Of a stretch of 64,000 nt of DNA, positions 8,511-17,202 are shown piece after piece. The stretch is from Acidobacteria bacterium Mor1 (GTDB lineage: Bacteria > Acidobacteriota > Polarisedimenticolia > Polarisedimenticolales > Polarisedimenticolaceae): NCBI GenBank assembly GCA_001664505.1, contig CP011806.1, positions 4,512,149 to 4,576,148 of the forward strand. Reading direction: 5' to 3'. The translations under genes and the position numbers were made by a program. Below the pieces are notes generated by a model that did not search any database, had not been told where the DNA came from, and saw only the letters and a list, made by a program, of their open reading frames with translations. The stretch's first letter is position 1. Every line of letters starts with the position of its first letter.

Positions 8511-9101
8511 ATGACCAAGGGAGAGGATACCAAGGCCGCGATCCTGCGCACCGCGCTGGAGCGGGCCAGCCGGGACGGTTTCCTGGGGCTCAGCCTGGGA
8601 AGCCTGGCCCAGGAGACCGGGCTCTCCAAGAGCGGCCTGTTCGCTCACTTCGGTTCCAAGGAGGATCTGCAGCTCCAGGTGCTCGACGCATCGGTCGAAG
8701 CCTTCGTCGAGCACGTGGTGGCCCCGGCCCTGCGCAAGCCCAGGGGGCTTCCCCGGGTGCGCGCCCTGTTCGACGGTTGGCTCGAGTGGAGCCAGGAGCT
8801 CTCAGGCGGCTGCGTCTTCCTGGCGATTGCCAGCGACCTGGACGACAAGTCCGGCCCGGTCAGGGACAAGCTGGTGGCTTATCAGCGGGACTGGAGCGAC
8901 AACCTGGCCATCGCCGCCTCGATCGCCGTCGCCGAAGGGCATTTTCGCGAGGACCTCGACACCCGGCAGTTCGCCCATGAGTTCAGCGGCGTCTACCTGG
9001 CCTATCACCACCATTCCCGTCTGATGCGCGATCCCGAGGCGGAGTCCCGGGCTCGAGCCGCCTTCGAAGGGCTGATCCAACGTTCCTCGGCTCGTTCCTG
9101 A
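8511..9101 (+). CDS. TetR-family transcriptional regulator
   Basis: 196 residues. The N-terminal HTH is clear: AAILRTALERASRDGFLGLSLGSLAQETGLSKSGLFAHFGSKEDL, with the recognition helix SKSGLFAHF. The remaining 140 residues form the helical ligand-binding and dimer domain, including GGCVFLAIASDLDD, a pattern of the TetR_C subgroup found beside fatty-acid genes. ATG 8511 is just downstream of a -10 box and the palindrome; no Shine-Dalgarno is seen, so translation may be leaderless. Context (thioesterase, alpha/beta hydrolase, acyl-CoA dehydrogenase) suggests an acyl-CoA or related ligand, which is inference. Confidence 0.9.
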   Translation: MTKGEDTKAAILRTALERASRDGFLGLSLGSLAQETGLSKSGLFAHFGSKEDLQLQVLDASVEAFVEHVVAPALRKPRGLPRVRALFDGWLEWSQELSGGCVFLAIASDLDDKSGPVRDKLVAYQRDWSDNLAIAASIAVAEGHFREDLDTRQFAHEFSGVYLAYHHHSRLMRDPEAESRARAAFEGLIQRSSARS

Positions 9102-9141
9102 GCCGGCGGCACCCTCTGCACTTTCCCAGGAGAACCCCATC

Positions 9142-10104
9142 ATGGCCTTCCAATCGATGAATCGAAAAAGCACGATCGGTCGTATTAATCCCGGCCTGCG
9201 CATGGCCATGGGAGCCATGGGCGCGCTCTCCAGGGTGGCGCCGGGCTTCGTGTCTCGCTGGTACGCCGATCGTTTCCTGACCACCACGCGCCACCGGGTG
9301 CCTCTGCGGGAGACCGAATGGGCTCTGGGCGCCGATCGGGTGTCGGTCCGCTCCGGCGGCAAGGAACTCCCCGGATGGTCCTGGGGCGAGGGTCCGGCGA
9401 TCCTGATGACTCACGGCTGGTCGGGGCGCGGGCTCCAGCTGGGCGCCTTCGCCGCCCCCCTGGCCGCCCAGGGATATCGCGTGATCACCTTCGATGCGCC
9501 GGGACACGGGACCTCGCCGGGCAAGCGCTCTTCGGTGGTCGAATTCGCCGATGCGATCGAGGCCTACGCCCGCGAGTTCGGCAACCCCGACGCAGTGATC
9601 GCCCACTCGCTGGGCACGGCCGCGGTGTCGTTGGCGCTGCGCCGCGGGCTCGAGGCCAAACGCCTGGTCTACATCGCGGCTCCCGAGGACGCCGGGGTCT
9701 ACATCCATCGCATTGCCGATCGCTTCGGGTTGCCTCCGGTCGTCGCCGACCGTGCGATGGAGCTGATCGAGCGTCGCTTCCGGATCTCCTGGAGCGACTT
9801 CGATTCCCGCAGCGTAGGCGGCAGCGCCGGGCTGCCGATGCTGCTGGTCCACGACCGGGACGACCATGAGGTCGAGATCGATCAGGCGCGCAGCCTGCGA
9901 CAGGCCTGGAGCGGGGCCCGGCTTCACGAAACGTCCGGCCTCGGTCATCGGCGCATTCTCCGCGACCCCGGTGTCGTCGAAGCGGTCTCGTCGTTCATCG
10001 GCGCGTCGCCAGTCGGCGGCCGCAGCGGCAACGAGAACGAAAGCGTAATCCCGACCGGGCCGGAAATCGTCGACAAGAGAGAAGGCGTGCTCCAGCGAGC
10101 CTGA
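9142..10104 (+). CDS. Alpha/beta hydrolase
   Basis: 320 residues. The fold is marked by the oxyanion loop THGWSGRG, the nucleophile elbow AHSLGTAA (Ser), the acid in LVHDRDDHEV and the catalytic His in GLGHRRIL. All three catalytic residues are present, so an active serine esterase, lipase or similar hydrolase is expected; the substrate is unknown. The first 40 residues are basic and amphipathic rather than a standard signal peptide. It starts 40 bases after the TetR gene on the same strand and may be co-regulated. Confidence 0.87.
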   Translation: MAFQSMNRKSTIGRINPGLRMAMGAMGALSRVAPGFVSRWYADRFLTTTRHRVPLRETEWALGADRVSVRSGGKELPGWSWGEGPAILMTHGWSGRGLQLGAFAAPLAAQGYRVITFDAPGHGTSPGKRSSVVEFADAIEAYAREFGNPDAVIAHSLGTAAVSLALRRGLEAKRLVYIAAPEDAGVYIHRIADRFGLPPVVADRAMELIERRFRISWSDFDSRSVGGSAGLPMLLVHDRDDHEVEIDQARSLRQAWSGARLHETSGLGHRRILRDPGVVEAVSSFIGASPVGGRSGNENESVIPTGPEIVDKREGVLQRA

Positions 10105-10113
10105 CATCGCAGG

Positions 10114-10166
10114 CATAATCGGCTCCGATGAACAGTGGCAATTGCAGCGCGGCATCGCCTGCGTAG
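10114..10166 (+). promoter_or_regulatory. Promoter -10 and 12-codon leader ORF before the cupin gene
   Basis: A CATAAT box (10114-10119) is followed 8 bases later by ATG 10128, opening a 12-codon frame (MNSGNCSAASPA) that stops at TAG 10164-10166. A small hairpin (stem 10177-10181 with 10188-10192) and GAGGAG follow before the cupin start at 10209. The short frame may be chance; its placement right at the expected transcription start is suggestive. Confidence 0.3.
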
Positions 10167-10208
10167 ATTCAACCTGCCGCCGCTTCGGGCGGAATCGAGG
10201 AGCTGCTC

Positions 10209-10517
10209 ATGGAAGAACTCTCCATCCTGGCCGCCAAGCTACCGTGGGAGAAATCCCCCTCGGGCGATCTACAGCGCAAGGTGCTGCGGGTCGGTGCCGA
10301 CGGAAAGCCCAAGGTCGCACTGGTCCGGCTCGAGCCGGGGGTTCCCAGCGTGGCTCACGCCCACGAGCAGGCGGAGAATCACTACGTGCTGGAAGGGGAG
10401 TACGAGTCCCAGGGCGGGTCGTACCCCGCCGGCAGCTACCGGCTGATTCCGCCGAACAAGACCCACGGCCCGCTGCTCTCGAAAGAGGGAGCGACCCTGC
10501 TGGTCATCTGGGAGTAG
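10209..10517 (+). CDS. Small single-domain cupin protein
   Basis: 102 residues. Cupin motif 1 is visible as AHAHEQAENHYVLEGEY (His, His, Glu, His spacing) and motif 2 as YPAGSYRLIPPNKTHGP (Gly, Pro, His). The metal ligands are therefore mostly intact. Such proteins bind a metal and act as dioxygenases, isomerases or ChrR-like sensors; none can be preferred. GAGGAG lies just before the start. It is convergent with the REC gene of the H-NOX operon at a 3-base gap. Confidence 0.8.
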   Translation: MEELSILAAKLPWEKSPSGDLQRKVLRVGADGKPKVALVRLEPGVPSVAHAHEQAENHYVLEGEYESQGGSYPAGSYRLIPPNKTHGPLLSKEGATLLVIWE

Positions 10518-10520
10518 GCG

Positions 10521-11711
10521 TCAGGCTTCGCCGGCGTCGGCGGTCACCGCCGCCTCCGTCTCGGCCTCCTCGGCGTCCTCCGCCCCGGGCAGCTTGACCG
10601 AGACCGGTTCGACCACCCACCCCGGCTGGAACCGCTCCATCCGTTCGAGGAGTTCCGGGGTGACCTCGTAGCCTCGCGCGATCAGCAGCGCACCGGTCCG
10701 GGTCATCACGTCCCGGGTGAAGATCATCCCCTCGACCAACGAGGAGAGGCTGATCTCACGGGTTTCCTCGTCGGCCTCGCTGTCCCCTTCGTCTCCGCAG
10801 AGTTCGCTGAGGGCGTCGATGACCGCCGGGTCCATGTCGTCCCGTTGACGCAGGACGCTCAGGGCACTGGCCGCTCCGTGCCCCGCCCAGGTCAGCCGAT
10901 CCAGTTCGACCACCGAGCGCAGGACCCGAACCTGGTCACGCACGCCGGAGCTCGATCCGCCCAGGCAGCCGGTCAGGATCTGCTCGATCTCCTCCATCCG
11001 CGGGATGTCGCGGATGATCCGCTGGGCCACCTTGGGAATCCCCTCGACCTGCCGGGTTTCGTCCTCGGTCAGCGGATGACCTTCGTGATACTTCGCCGTC
11101 AGTTCCGGCGGCAGCGTGATCAGGCCCACGTGGAACAACAGCGCCGCGACCTCGACCTGCCAGCGATTCTCGAGCTGCATCGCGTCGGCGAGATCGCCGG
11201 CGAGTTGTTGCAGGCGCCCCGCTTTTCCGATGGCGGCGGGCTGGGTCAGCTCGACCAGGTTGACCAACGCCTTGATGCTGCCGCGCAGGGTGCTCTGCAG
11301 CAGCACCCGCTCGCTGCTGATCAGCCGGTGCTGTTCAATGGCGGCCTCGACGGCGGTCATCAGCGAGTCGCGAGGGCACGGCTTGGTGAGGAAACGGAAG
11401 ATCTGGCCCTGATTGACCGCCTGGATGGCCGCATCGAGTCCGGTTTGACCGGTCAGCAGCATGCGAACCGTATCGGGGTAGAGCTCGCGGACCTGGGTCA
11501 GGAAGGTCGCCCCGTCCATCCCGGGCATGCGCATGTCCGAGATGACCACCTCGAACGGCGGGTTGTGCTTCAGTTTGTCCAGCCCTTCGGGGGCGTTGAG
11601 CGCCGTGGTGACTTCACACCGGCGCCCCAGCTGGAAAGACATGCCCTCGAGGATGTTCTTCTCATCGTCGACGCAGAGGATCCGGGCCCGGGATTTCTTC
11701 TTCTTGCTCAC
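10521..11711 (-). CDS. Response regulator with degenerate HD-GYP-like domain (HnoD-like)
   Basis: 396 residues. The REC domain (about 10-125) keeps acidic residues D15/D16, phospho-acceptor D59 in VVISDMRMPG and the lysine in FLTKPCP. The second domain (about 150-260) resembles HD-GYP proteins but the metal-binding HD is replaced: FHVGLITLPPELTAKYHEG stands where HDIGKI...P is expected, and no GYP is seen. Activity against cyclic-di-GMP is therefore unlikely. In known H-NOX systems HnoD is a REC protein with a degenerate HD-GYP domain that modulates the pathway; this looks analogous. GTG start overlaps the stop of the HDOD gene by 4 bases; last gene of the operon. Confidence 0.82.
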   Translation of the reverse strand: MSKKKKSRARILCVDDEKNILEGMSFQLGRRCEVTTALNAPEGLDKLKHNPPFEVVISDMRMPGMDGATFLTQVRELYPDTVRMLLTGQTGLDAAIQAVNQGQIFRFLTKPCPRDSLMTAVEAAIEQHRLISSERVLLQSTLRGSIKALVNLVELTQPAAIGKAGRLQQLAGDLADAMQLENRWQVEVAALLFHVGLITLPPELTAKYHEGHPLTEDETRQVEGIPKVAQRIIRDIPRMEEIEQILTGCLGGSSSGVRDQVRVLRSVVELDRLTWAGHGAASALSVLRQRDDMDPAVIDALSELCGDEGDSEADEETREISLSSLVEGMIFTRDVMTRTGALLIARGYEVTPELLERMERFQPGWVVEPVSVKLPGAEDAEEAETEAAVTADAGEA

Positions 11712-12901
11712 GATGCGGTCTCCGACGATGCGGCGCAGCGAACGGCGATCTCGGTCAGATCCTCTCGGTCCGCCTCGAGGTCGAGGTTCGCGAAAAACTC
11801 TTCCAGGTCACGGTCGGGTGTTTGTTCGACCACGTGATGGGCCAGGCGGTTGGCCACGTAGATCGCGCATTGCGGCTCGCTGAGCAGGCAGCTTTCCGGT
11901 GGGGTGTGATGCGCGGCGACGGTCTCGACCACCTCGGCGGGGAGCCCCCAGAGATGGAGCAGGAACCCGCCGACGTCGGCGTGGTCGACCCCCAGCACTT
12001 CCCGTTCCACCTGTTCCAACGGACGATCTCCCGCCTGGGCCAATACCTCGCGGTAGGCATCCTCGGCCCGGCAGGCCAGCAGCAGTTTGCCGCAGTCGTG
12101 GACCAACGCGGCGTTGACCACGTTCTCGGGATCGACGTCGCTGCCGACGATCTCCCGGGCGATGCCGGCGCAGAGCAAGCTGTGGCGGAAGAGGTCGTCC
12201 GCCGACAGGTCGGGAAGCTTCGCGCTGGGCTCGAACGCCCGGAACATGCCCAGGGTCAGGGACAGGTAGGCCAGGGACTCGACCCCGATATGGGCCACCG
12301 CGGACTCCAGCCGGACCACCGGCACCTGGGAACCGAAGTATGCCGAGTTCGCGATCTGCAGCACCTTGGTCGCCAATCCCATGTCCTGCCGCACGATCTC
12401 GGCCAGCACCGCCGCATCTCCGTCGATGCGCTGGACGGCGGCCACCAGCTTCTGGTGAATCGACGGGCGTGTCGGCAGCGAGTCCACAGCTCCGATCAAC
12501 TCGAGGATTCGCGGGTTGCCGATGCGTTCCGTCAACCCGATGACCGCTTCCAATGTTTCCCGCAACTTGTCGGCGGGGCAGGGCTTGGAGATGAAGCGAT
12601 GGGCCAGCGGCGTCAGTTTCAGCAGCTTCAGGTCGTCGACCTGGCCGGAGAGCGCGATCCGCGCGGTCGACGGGCTGTGCTTGCGCGCCGTATCGAGCAC
12701 GGCGACGCCGCTCCTGCCCGGCATCTGCACGTCGGTGACGACCACGTCGAAACGCCGGTTTTCGAGCAACTCGATCCCGGTGTCGCTGCCATGGGCGAAG
12801 GTCATGTCCCACACGCGCCGTTGACGCCTCAGGCGCAACTGCAGCCCGTCGAGGATCTCGCGTTCGTCATCGACGAACAGGATGGATTTCTTCTCCGGCA
12901 T
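11708..12901 (-). CDS. Response regulator with HDOD output domain
   Basis: 397 residues. REC domain at 1-125 with D11/D12, phospho-acceptor D57 (VVVTDVQMPG) and lysine in ISKPCP. From about 140 there is an HDOD domain: LPTRPSIHQKLVAAVQ, VRQDMGLATKVLQIANSAYFG, HIGVESL and ALVHDCGKLLL, with a further AAHH near the C-terminus. HDOD proteins are regulatory relatives of HD phosphohydrolases. ATG 12901 overlaps the kinase stop by one base (TGATG), so translation is coupled. It is the likely phosphorylation target of the kinase encoded upstream. Confidence 0.88.
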   Translation of the reverse strand: MPEKKSILFVDDEREILDGLQLRLRRQRRVWDMTFAHGSDTGIELLENRRFDVVVTDVQMPGRSGVAVLDTARKHSPSTARIALSGQVDDLKLLKLTPLAHRFISKPCPADKLRETLEAVIGLTERIGNPRILELIGAVDSLPTRPSIHQKLVAAVQRIDGDAAVLAEIVRQDMGLATKVLQIANSAYFGSQVPVVRLESAVAHIGVESLAYLSLTLGMFRAFEPSAKLPDLSADDLFRHSLLCAGIAREIVGSDVDPENVVNAALVHDCGKLLLACRAEDAYREVLAQAGDRPLEQVEREVLGVDHADVGGFLLHLWGLPAEVVETVAAHHTPPESCLLSEPQCAIYVANRLAHHVVEQTPDRDLEEFFANLDLEADREDLTEIAVRCAASSETAS

Positions 12902-14154
12902 CACGCGCTTCCCAACGGCAGTCGGATCGAAAAGGTGGTGCCCTGGCCGGGCTCCGACTGGAAGTCGAGTTTGCCCTGGTGGCGTTGCACGACGATGGAG
13001 CGGGCGATAGCAAGGCCCTGGCCCGTGCCCTTGCCCACGTCCTTGGTCGTGAAGAACGGCTCGAAGACCCGGTCCTTGATCTCCTCGGGAATTCCCGGCC
13101 CATCGTCGGCGATCTCGACGACCACATCCTCGCCGTCGACGAAGGTGCGGATATCGATCTGGCCGCGCTGACCCTCTTCCCGGTGCTCGCCGATGGCGTG
13201 TGCCGCGTTGACGATCAGGTTGAGCAGCACCTGGTTGATGTCGCTGATGAAGCAGTTCACTTCCGGAACCTCGCCGAGTTCGAGGGCGACGTCGGCGACG
13301 TACTTGTGCTCGCTGCTGGAGACCATCAGCGCGTTCTCGACGGCGCGGTTGAGGTCCGACGGTGTCATCTCCACCTGGCCCGGGTGCGAGAACTCCTTCA
13401 TCGCCGCCACGATCTGCGTGATGCGGCTCAGACCCTCGGTGACGCATTCGAACGCCTTGGGCACCCGTTCTTCGAGGAACTCGAGATCGGCGTCGTCGCA
13501 GGCTTCCCGGGCTTCCTCGACGGCGGCGGCGGGAGGTGCGCCCTTTTCCGCCGCCTCGATCAGGATGCCGCTCTTGTCGAGGACGGCCTGCAGATCTTGG
13601 TAGGCCTCCTGGAGGAAGTAGACGGCGTCGCCGATGAACTGCACCGGGTTGTTGATCTCGTGGGCGATTCCGGCGGCCAGCTCGCCGACTGCCTGCAGCT
13701 TCTGGTGATGGCGCAGTTCGACTTCCTGGCGTTTGCGGCCGCGTAGATCGACTCCGACGTAGATGCGCTCTCCGCCTTCGCCGACTTCGGAGGCGGTCAC
13801 CAGCACCGGGACCTCCGTCCCGCCGCGAGCGGTCCAGGTGGACTCGACCCCTTCGCCGCCGGCGTCGTCGGGAGCCGCGTCCGAGACGATCTCGGCCAGC
13901 GGTCGGTCGACGATCTCTTCAGCCGCGCACTCCAACAACCGGCAGGCGGCGGAATTGGTCAGCTGGATCGTGCCGTCTTCGGCGGTGAGCAGCATGGCGT
14001 TGGGCATCGCCTCGAGGACCGCGGACATGTAGTCATTGGCGACCCGCAGGTCCTTGTTGGCCAGGAACAGATCCCGGGTCTTGTCCTCGAGCATGCTCTC
14101 GAGTACCTCGACCTTGGAGAGCGCGCGTTTCAGCTTGCGTTCTTCGGCACTCAT
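12901..14154 (-). CDS. Cytosolic PAS histidine kinase of the H-NOX operon (HnoK-like)
   Basis: 417 residues, no membrane segment. Residues 1-42 form a coiled coil; a PAS domain covers about 43-145 (LEAMPNAMLLTAEDG...IYVGVDLRGRKRQEVE). The dimerisation/phosphotransfer helix has H165 in GIAHEINNP. The catalytic domain shows N box INQVLLNLIVNAAHAI, G1 DDGPGIP, F box FEPFFTTK and G2 GTGQGLAI, all intact. ATG 14154 overlaps the H-NOX stop by 4 bases. In known pairs the H-NOX protein with bound nitric oxide inhibits the partner kinase; that wiring is inferred here from operon structure. Confidence 0.92.
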   Translation of the reverse strand: MSAEERKLKRALSKVEVLESMLEDKTRDLFLANKDLRVANDYMSAVLEAMPNAMLLTAEDGTIQLTNSAACRLLECAAEEIVDRPLAEIVSDAAPDDAGGEGVESTWTARGGTEVPVLVTASEVGEGGERIYVGVDLRGRKRQEVELRHHQKLQAVGELAAGIAHEINNPVQFIGDAVYFLQEAYQDLQAVLDKSGILIEAAEKGAPPAAAVEEAREACDDADLEFLEERVPKAFECVTEGLSRITQIVAAMKEFSHPGQVEMTPSDLNRAVENALMVSSSEHKYVADVALELGEVPEVNCFISDINQVLLNLIVNAAHAIGEHREEGQRGQIDIRTFVDGEDVVVEIADDGPGIPEEIKDRVFEPFFTTKDVGKGTGQGLAIARSIVVQRHQGKLDFQSEPGQGTTFSIRLPLGSA

Positions 14155-14717
14155 GCAACGCCCTGGGCCTGCTCCTCGAAGCGCAGCGAGAACGAGCAGT
14201 GGTCGCTGCCGTGGTGCATGCAGGGCCCGTGTTCGTATTCGATCTTGGTGTCGTAGTGGTCGCCGGCACCCTCGATCAGCCCCTCGACGAACGCGCACAG
14301 CTTGCGGTTGGAGCGGTACTCGAGGATCAGGCGGTCCGGGCCCGTGTCTTCGTAGCGGAAGACCGGCGTGACTGCGCCGGGGTACATCTTGCGTACCTCG
14401 ACGTGGATCACGCTGTCGACCTGTTTGAGCAGCTCCTTGGCGCTCGGAATGTCCTCGACCAGCGGGCCCGCCTTGTCCATCAGGTGCGGGAGGCAGAATT
14501 TTCCGAACGCCCGGATGGCCTCGATCGCAGGCACCTCGAGCATCTCGCTGGCCTTGGTCACCAGGGTGAACAGATCGGCATCGGGGTAGGTCCCCGGCCC
14601 GACGAAAACGCCGTCGGAGGTCTCGAGGGAACAGGCGTCGACCAGCTTCCAGTAGGTCTCTTCCCCCCAGTTCTCGACCACGAACGCCTCAAACAGATTG
14701 AACACGACCCCTTTCAT
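14151..14717 (-). CDS. H-NOX heme nitric oxide/oxygen sensor
   Basis: 188 residues, the standard length. The family heme pocket is present: H105 in DSVIHVEVRKMYPGA fits the proximal ligand, and Y134-R-S136-N-R138 is the YxSxR motif that binds heme propionates. The distal pocket lacks an obvious Tyr signature, which would favour NO/CO sensing over O2, though this needs a structure-based alignment. An excellent GGAGGAGG precedes ATG 14717; the longer upstream frame is not needed. First gene of a four-gene operon with its kinase and two response regulators, so it should report NO to that phosphorelay in the cytoplasm. Confidence 0.95.
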   Translation of the reverse strand: MKGVVFNLFEAFVVENWGEETYWKLVDACSLETSDGVFVGPGTYPDADLFTLVTKASEMLEVPAIEAIRAFGKFCLPHLMDKAGPLVEDIPSAKELLKQVDSVIHVEVRKMYPGAVTPVFRYEDTGPDRLILEYRSNRKLCAFVEGLIEGAGDHYDTKIEYEHGPCMHHGSDHCSFSLRFEEQAQGVA

Positions 14718-14916
14718 GACACCTCCTCCGGTAGTCGAGAGCAGCACACTTCGGCTGCGCACGTATCGACCGGGTTCGGCGCTTCTTTAGGCCACGGGGG
14801 GATTCCGGAGGGGCCCAGGCCGCTCAAAGCCCTGGACGGCATGGGGTTGCCCGCCGTATCAAGTGGAGATCCGGCCCCCGGCGGCCGGGCCGAGTTCGGG
14901 TTTGCAGGAGGTTTTC

Positions 14917-16008
14917 GTGGATATCCGGTCGCTTCTCGCTCGATTCGCCGATTCACGCTACGTCCAGGACGGAGTGCTCCGGCTGACGGATCTGCACCTC
15001 AAGGCGGGGCAGCCCCCGCGCTACCGCCTGGACGACGCCCTGGTCCGCCTCGAGGATGACCCTGTGCTGGATGCTGCCGCCCTCGAGGAGGCGATCCGGG
15101 AGTTCGTCGGCGGCGAACGGTTGAAGCAACTGGAGCAGGACCCCCGTAGCGATATCGATGTCGGCTACGGCGGCAGCGACGAGACCCGCCGGGACGGATT
15201 GAGCTTCCGGGTCAACGTCTTTCAGGACAGGGACGGCCCGGCGGTGGCGGTGCGGGTGCTCCCCGCCCGTGTACCCGAGGTCGAGCAGCTCGGCCTCGCC
15301 GCCGAGGTGGCCGAGCAGATCGTGTCCCAGCGGCATGGCTTGCTGGTGGTTACCGGGGTGACCGGAAGCGGCAAATCGACCACCGTGGCGTCGATCCTGC
15401 GGCGCATCGGCCGGGAGCGGCCGGTCCGGATCATCACCCTGGAGGATCCGATCGAGTACGTACTCGAGGGGGAGCAGGCGATGATCTCCCAGCGCGAACT
15501 CGGGACGCACATGGATACCTTCCATCAGGGTCTGCGCAGCGCACTGCGGGAAGACCCGGACATCATCTTCGTCGGCGAGATGCGGGACCGGGAGACCGCC
15601 GCGTTGGCGCTGACCGCCGCCGAGACCGGCCATCTGGTGCTCTCGACGATGCACACCCGGGACGCCAAGGGAGCGGTGACCCGTCTGGTCGATCTGTTCC
15701 CCAGCGAGCGTTCGCGAGAGATCGCCAGCCAGCTCTCCTTCGGGCTCAACTGGGTGCTGGCCCAGAAGCTGGTTCCCCGAGCCGGGGGCCAGGGGCGGGT
15801 TGCGGCGATCGAGGTGCTGAAAAACGTGCCGGCGATCGCCAACATGATCCGCAACGGACGATGGCATCAGATCTACGCCGGGATCGAAGGTCACCGGCGG
15901 GACGGGTTGATCACCCTGGAGCGCCGGCTGTTCGAGATGGTGGAGAAGGGGCTGATCCGCAGCGACGACGCCCGCGGTTTCGCCAACGATCCGGCGCAAC
16001 TGGTTTGA
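14917..16008 (+). CDS. pilT: Type IV pilus retraction ATPase PilT-family
   Basis: 363 residues. Hexameric AAA-like motor ATPase at the cytoplasmic face of type IV pilus machines. Motifs: Walker A GVTGSGKST (147-155), Asp box ITLEDPIEYV, Walker B DPDIIFVGEMRDRETA, His box TGHLVLSTMHT and a C-terminal AIANMIRNGR corresponding to the PilT AIRNLIRE retraction motif. Start GTG 14917 is fixed by AGGAGG at 14906-14911. Gene stands alone, divergent from the H-NOX operon; other pilus genes are not in this window. It could equally be a PilU-like paralogue. Confidence 0.9.
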   Translation: MDIRSLLARFADSRYVQDGVLRLTDLHLKAGQPPRYRLDDALVRLEDDPVLDAAALEEAIREFVGGERLKQLEQDPRSDIDVGYGGSDETRRDGLSFRVNVFQDRDGPAVAVRVLPARVPEVEQLGLAAEVAEQIVSQRHGLLVVTGVTGSGKSTTVASILRRIGRERPVRIITLEDPIEYVLEGEQAMISQRELGTHMDTFHQGLRSALREDPDIIFVGEMRDRETAALALTAAETGHLVLSTMHTRDAKGAVTRLVDLFPSERSREIASQLSFGLNWVLAQKLVPRAGGQGRVAAIEVLKNVPAIANMIRNGRWHQIYAGIEGHRRDGLITLERRLFEMVEKGLIRSDDARGFANDPAQLV

Positions 16009-16176
16009 TTCACCGCGACAGCAGGTGTCCTCTGCGGTAGACGGTTGTGCGTCAGCCCGGCACGGACCTCCCGCCGATCCACCCGGTTTTCCGCGGAAAA
16101 CGGCCATTTTTGCGGTGGCCCGGCACTTGCAGTTCAGTCAGGGTGCACATGGATTCTTGGAAGAAAGGAGAACGCC

Positions 16177-16479
16177 ATGGATGCCCGGAAGAACTTGGAA
16201 GCCCGGCACGATTCTCCGAGCTGGAAGTGCCGCAAGTGTCACGAACCTCTGATGCCGAAACTCTGCCGCGCCTGCAGCGGCCGCAGCCGCGTCGGCGCCC
16301 TCCGGCGTTCGGAGTGCGAGGCTTGCGAGGGTCAGGGGTTTCTCTGGCGCTGCCCGCAGACCGCCGCTCACCGTCACGATGAGCGGTCGGCGGTCTACGC
16401 CCGCCGCACCCAGTCTTCCAATCCGCTATCGGTTGCGCTCTACCTGGCGACCCACCCGATTCGCACGAACCGCAGTTGA
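16177..16479 (+). CDS. Small DnaJ-like zinc-finger protein
   Basis: 100 residues. Four Cys pairs or near pairs lie in the first 60 residues: CRKC, CRAC, CEAC with GQG, and WRC. CEACEGQG resembles the CxxCxGxG repeats of DnaJ, so one or two zinc sites are likely. The remaining C-terminal part is basic and rich in Ser/Arg. AAAGGAG precedes ATG 16177 by 8 bases. Function unknown; such proteins may act as chaperone accessory or redox-sensitive zinc proteins. Gene is monocistronic, ending in a large hairpin. Confidence 0.6.
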   Translation: MDARKNLEARHDSPSWKCRKCHEPLMPKLCRACSGRSRVGALRRSECEACEGQGFLWRCPQTAAHRHDERSAVYARRTQSSNPLSVALYLATHPIRTNRS

Positions 16480-16483
16480 GGCC

Positions 16484-16517
16484 GGCTGACCCGCGACCCT
16501 GGAGCCGCGGGTCAGCC
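16484..16517. terminator. Perfect 12-bp inverted repeat, bidirectional terminator-like hairpin
   Basis: Arms 16484-16495 and 16506-16517 are perfect reverse complements around a 10-base loop. It sits between convergent genes (stops at 16479 and 16525). There is no U-tract on either side. Confidence 0.6.
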
Positions 16518-16524
16518 CCTCGTC

Positions 16525-17163
16525 TCAGAAGCGGTAGCGCACGCCGACGGTCAGGTCGTACGCGGAGTACGACACGTCGCTGCTGGTGCTGTTGGTCGCG
16601 GCGGAACTGGTCAGCGAAGCATCCTCCGCCTCGACCAGCCGCAAGTCCGCCCGGAAGTCCCAGTTCTCGGCGATCCCGACGGCCAGGCCGGCGACGAACT
16701 GATAGCCGAGCACATCGTCATCGTCATCCAGAGCATCGAGCCCGGGTACGCCGAAGTTGGCGTAGTCGACTCCGATCTGTCCGACGCCGAGTCCGACATA
16801 GGGAGTGACCGAGGAGCCGGTCTCGAAGTCGTAGAAGACGTTGGCGAAGAGGGAGACGGAGTTGCCTTCGCCGAAGGAGCCGTCGATCGGCGCACCGCCG
16901 TCGAGCCGGTGCGTGTCCACATCGGCCTCACGCCGCGTCAGTTCACCCTCCACACGCCAGGCATTGCCGAAGTCGTAGCCCACGGCGATGCCGTAGGTGA
17001 AGGTGTTGTCGAAAGCCGTATCGATCCGGCTGGTGCCGAGCACGGCGAAGTTGGTGTCGTCGGTTTCGCCGGTTCCGGCAAACAGATCGATGTAGACGCC
17101 CTGGGCGGCGGCCGGCGAGGCCATGACCAGGAACAACGCGGCAACGCAGATCAAACGAGACAT
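16525..17163 (-). CDS. Outer-membrane beta-barrel protein (OmpA/opacity-like)
   Basis: 212 residues. Signal peptide LICVAALFLVMASPAAAQ is followed by alternating hydrophobic beta strands with aromatic ends (VYIDLFAG, FTYGIAVGYDFGNAWRVEGEL, SVSLFANVFYDFE, VTPYVGLGVGQIGV) and a last strand YDLTVGVRYRF ending in Phe, the BAM insertion signal. This is the eight-strand Opa/OmpW-like layout. Start ATG 17163 has GGAG upstream; an in-frame ATT farther upstream is rejected. Role probably structural or adhesive; no enzyme motif. A stem-loop separates it from the fasciclin gene upstream. Confidence 0.85.
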   Translation of the reverse strand: MSRLICVAALFLVMASPAAAQGVYIDLFAGTGETDDTNFAVLGTSRIDTAFDNTFTYGIAVGYDFGNAWRVEGELTRREADVDTHRLDGGAPIDGSFGEGNSVSLFANVFYDFETGSSVTPYVGLGVGQIGVDYANFGVPGLDALDDDDDVLGYQFVAGLAVGIAENWDFRADLRLVEAEDASLTSSAATNSTSSDVSYSAYDLTVGVRYRF

Positions 17164-17202
17164 GAGAACGCTCTCCAATGAGTCTTGTAGGGGGAAAGGA
17201 GA

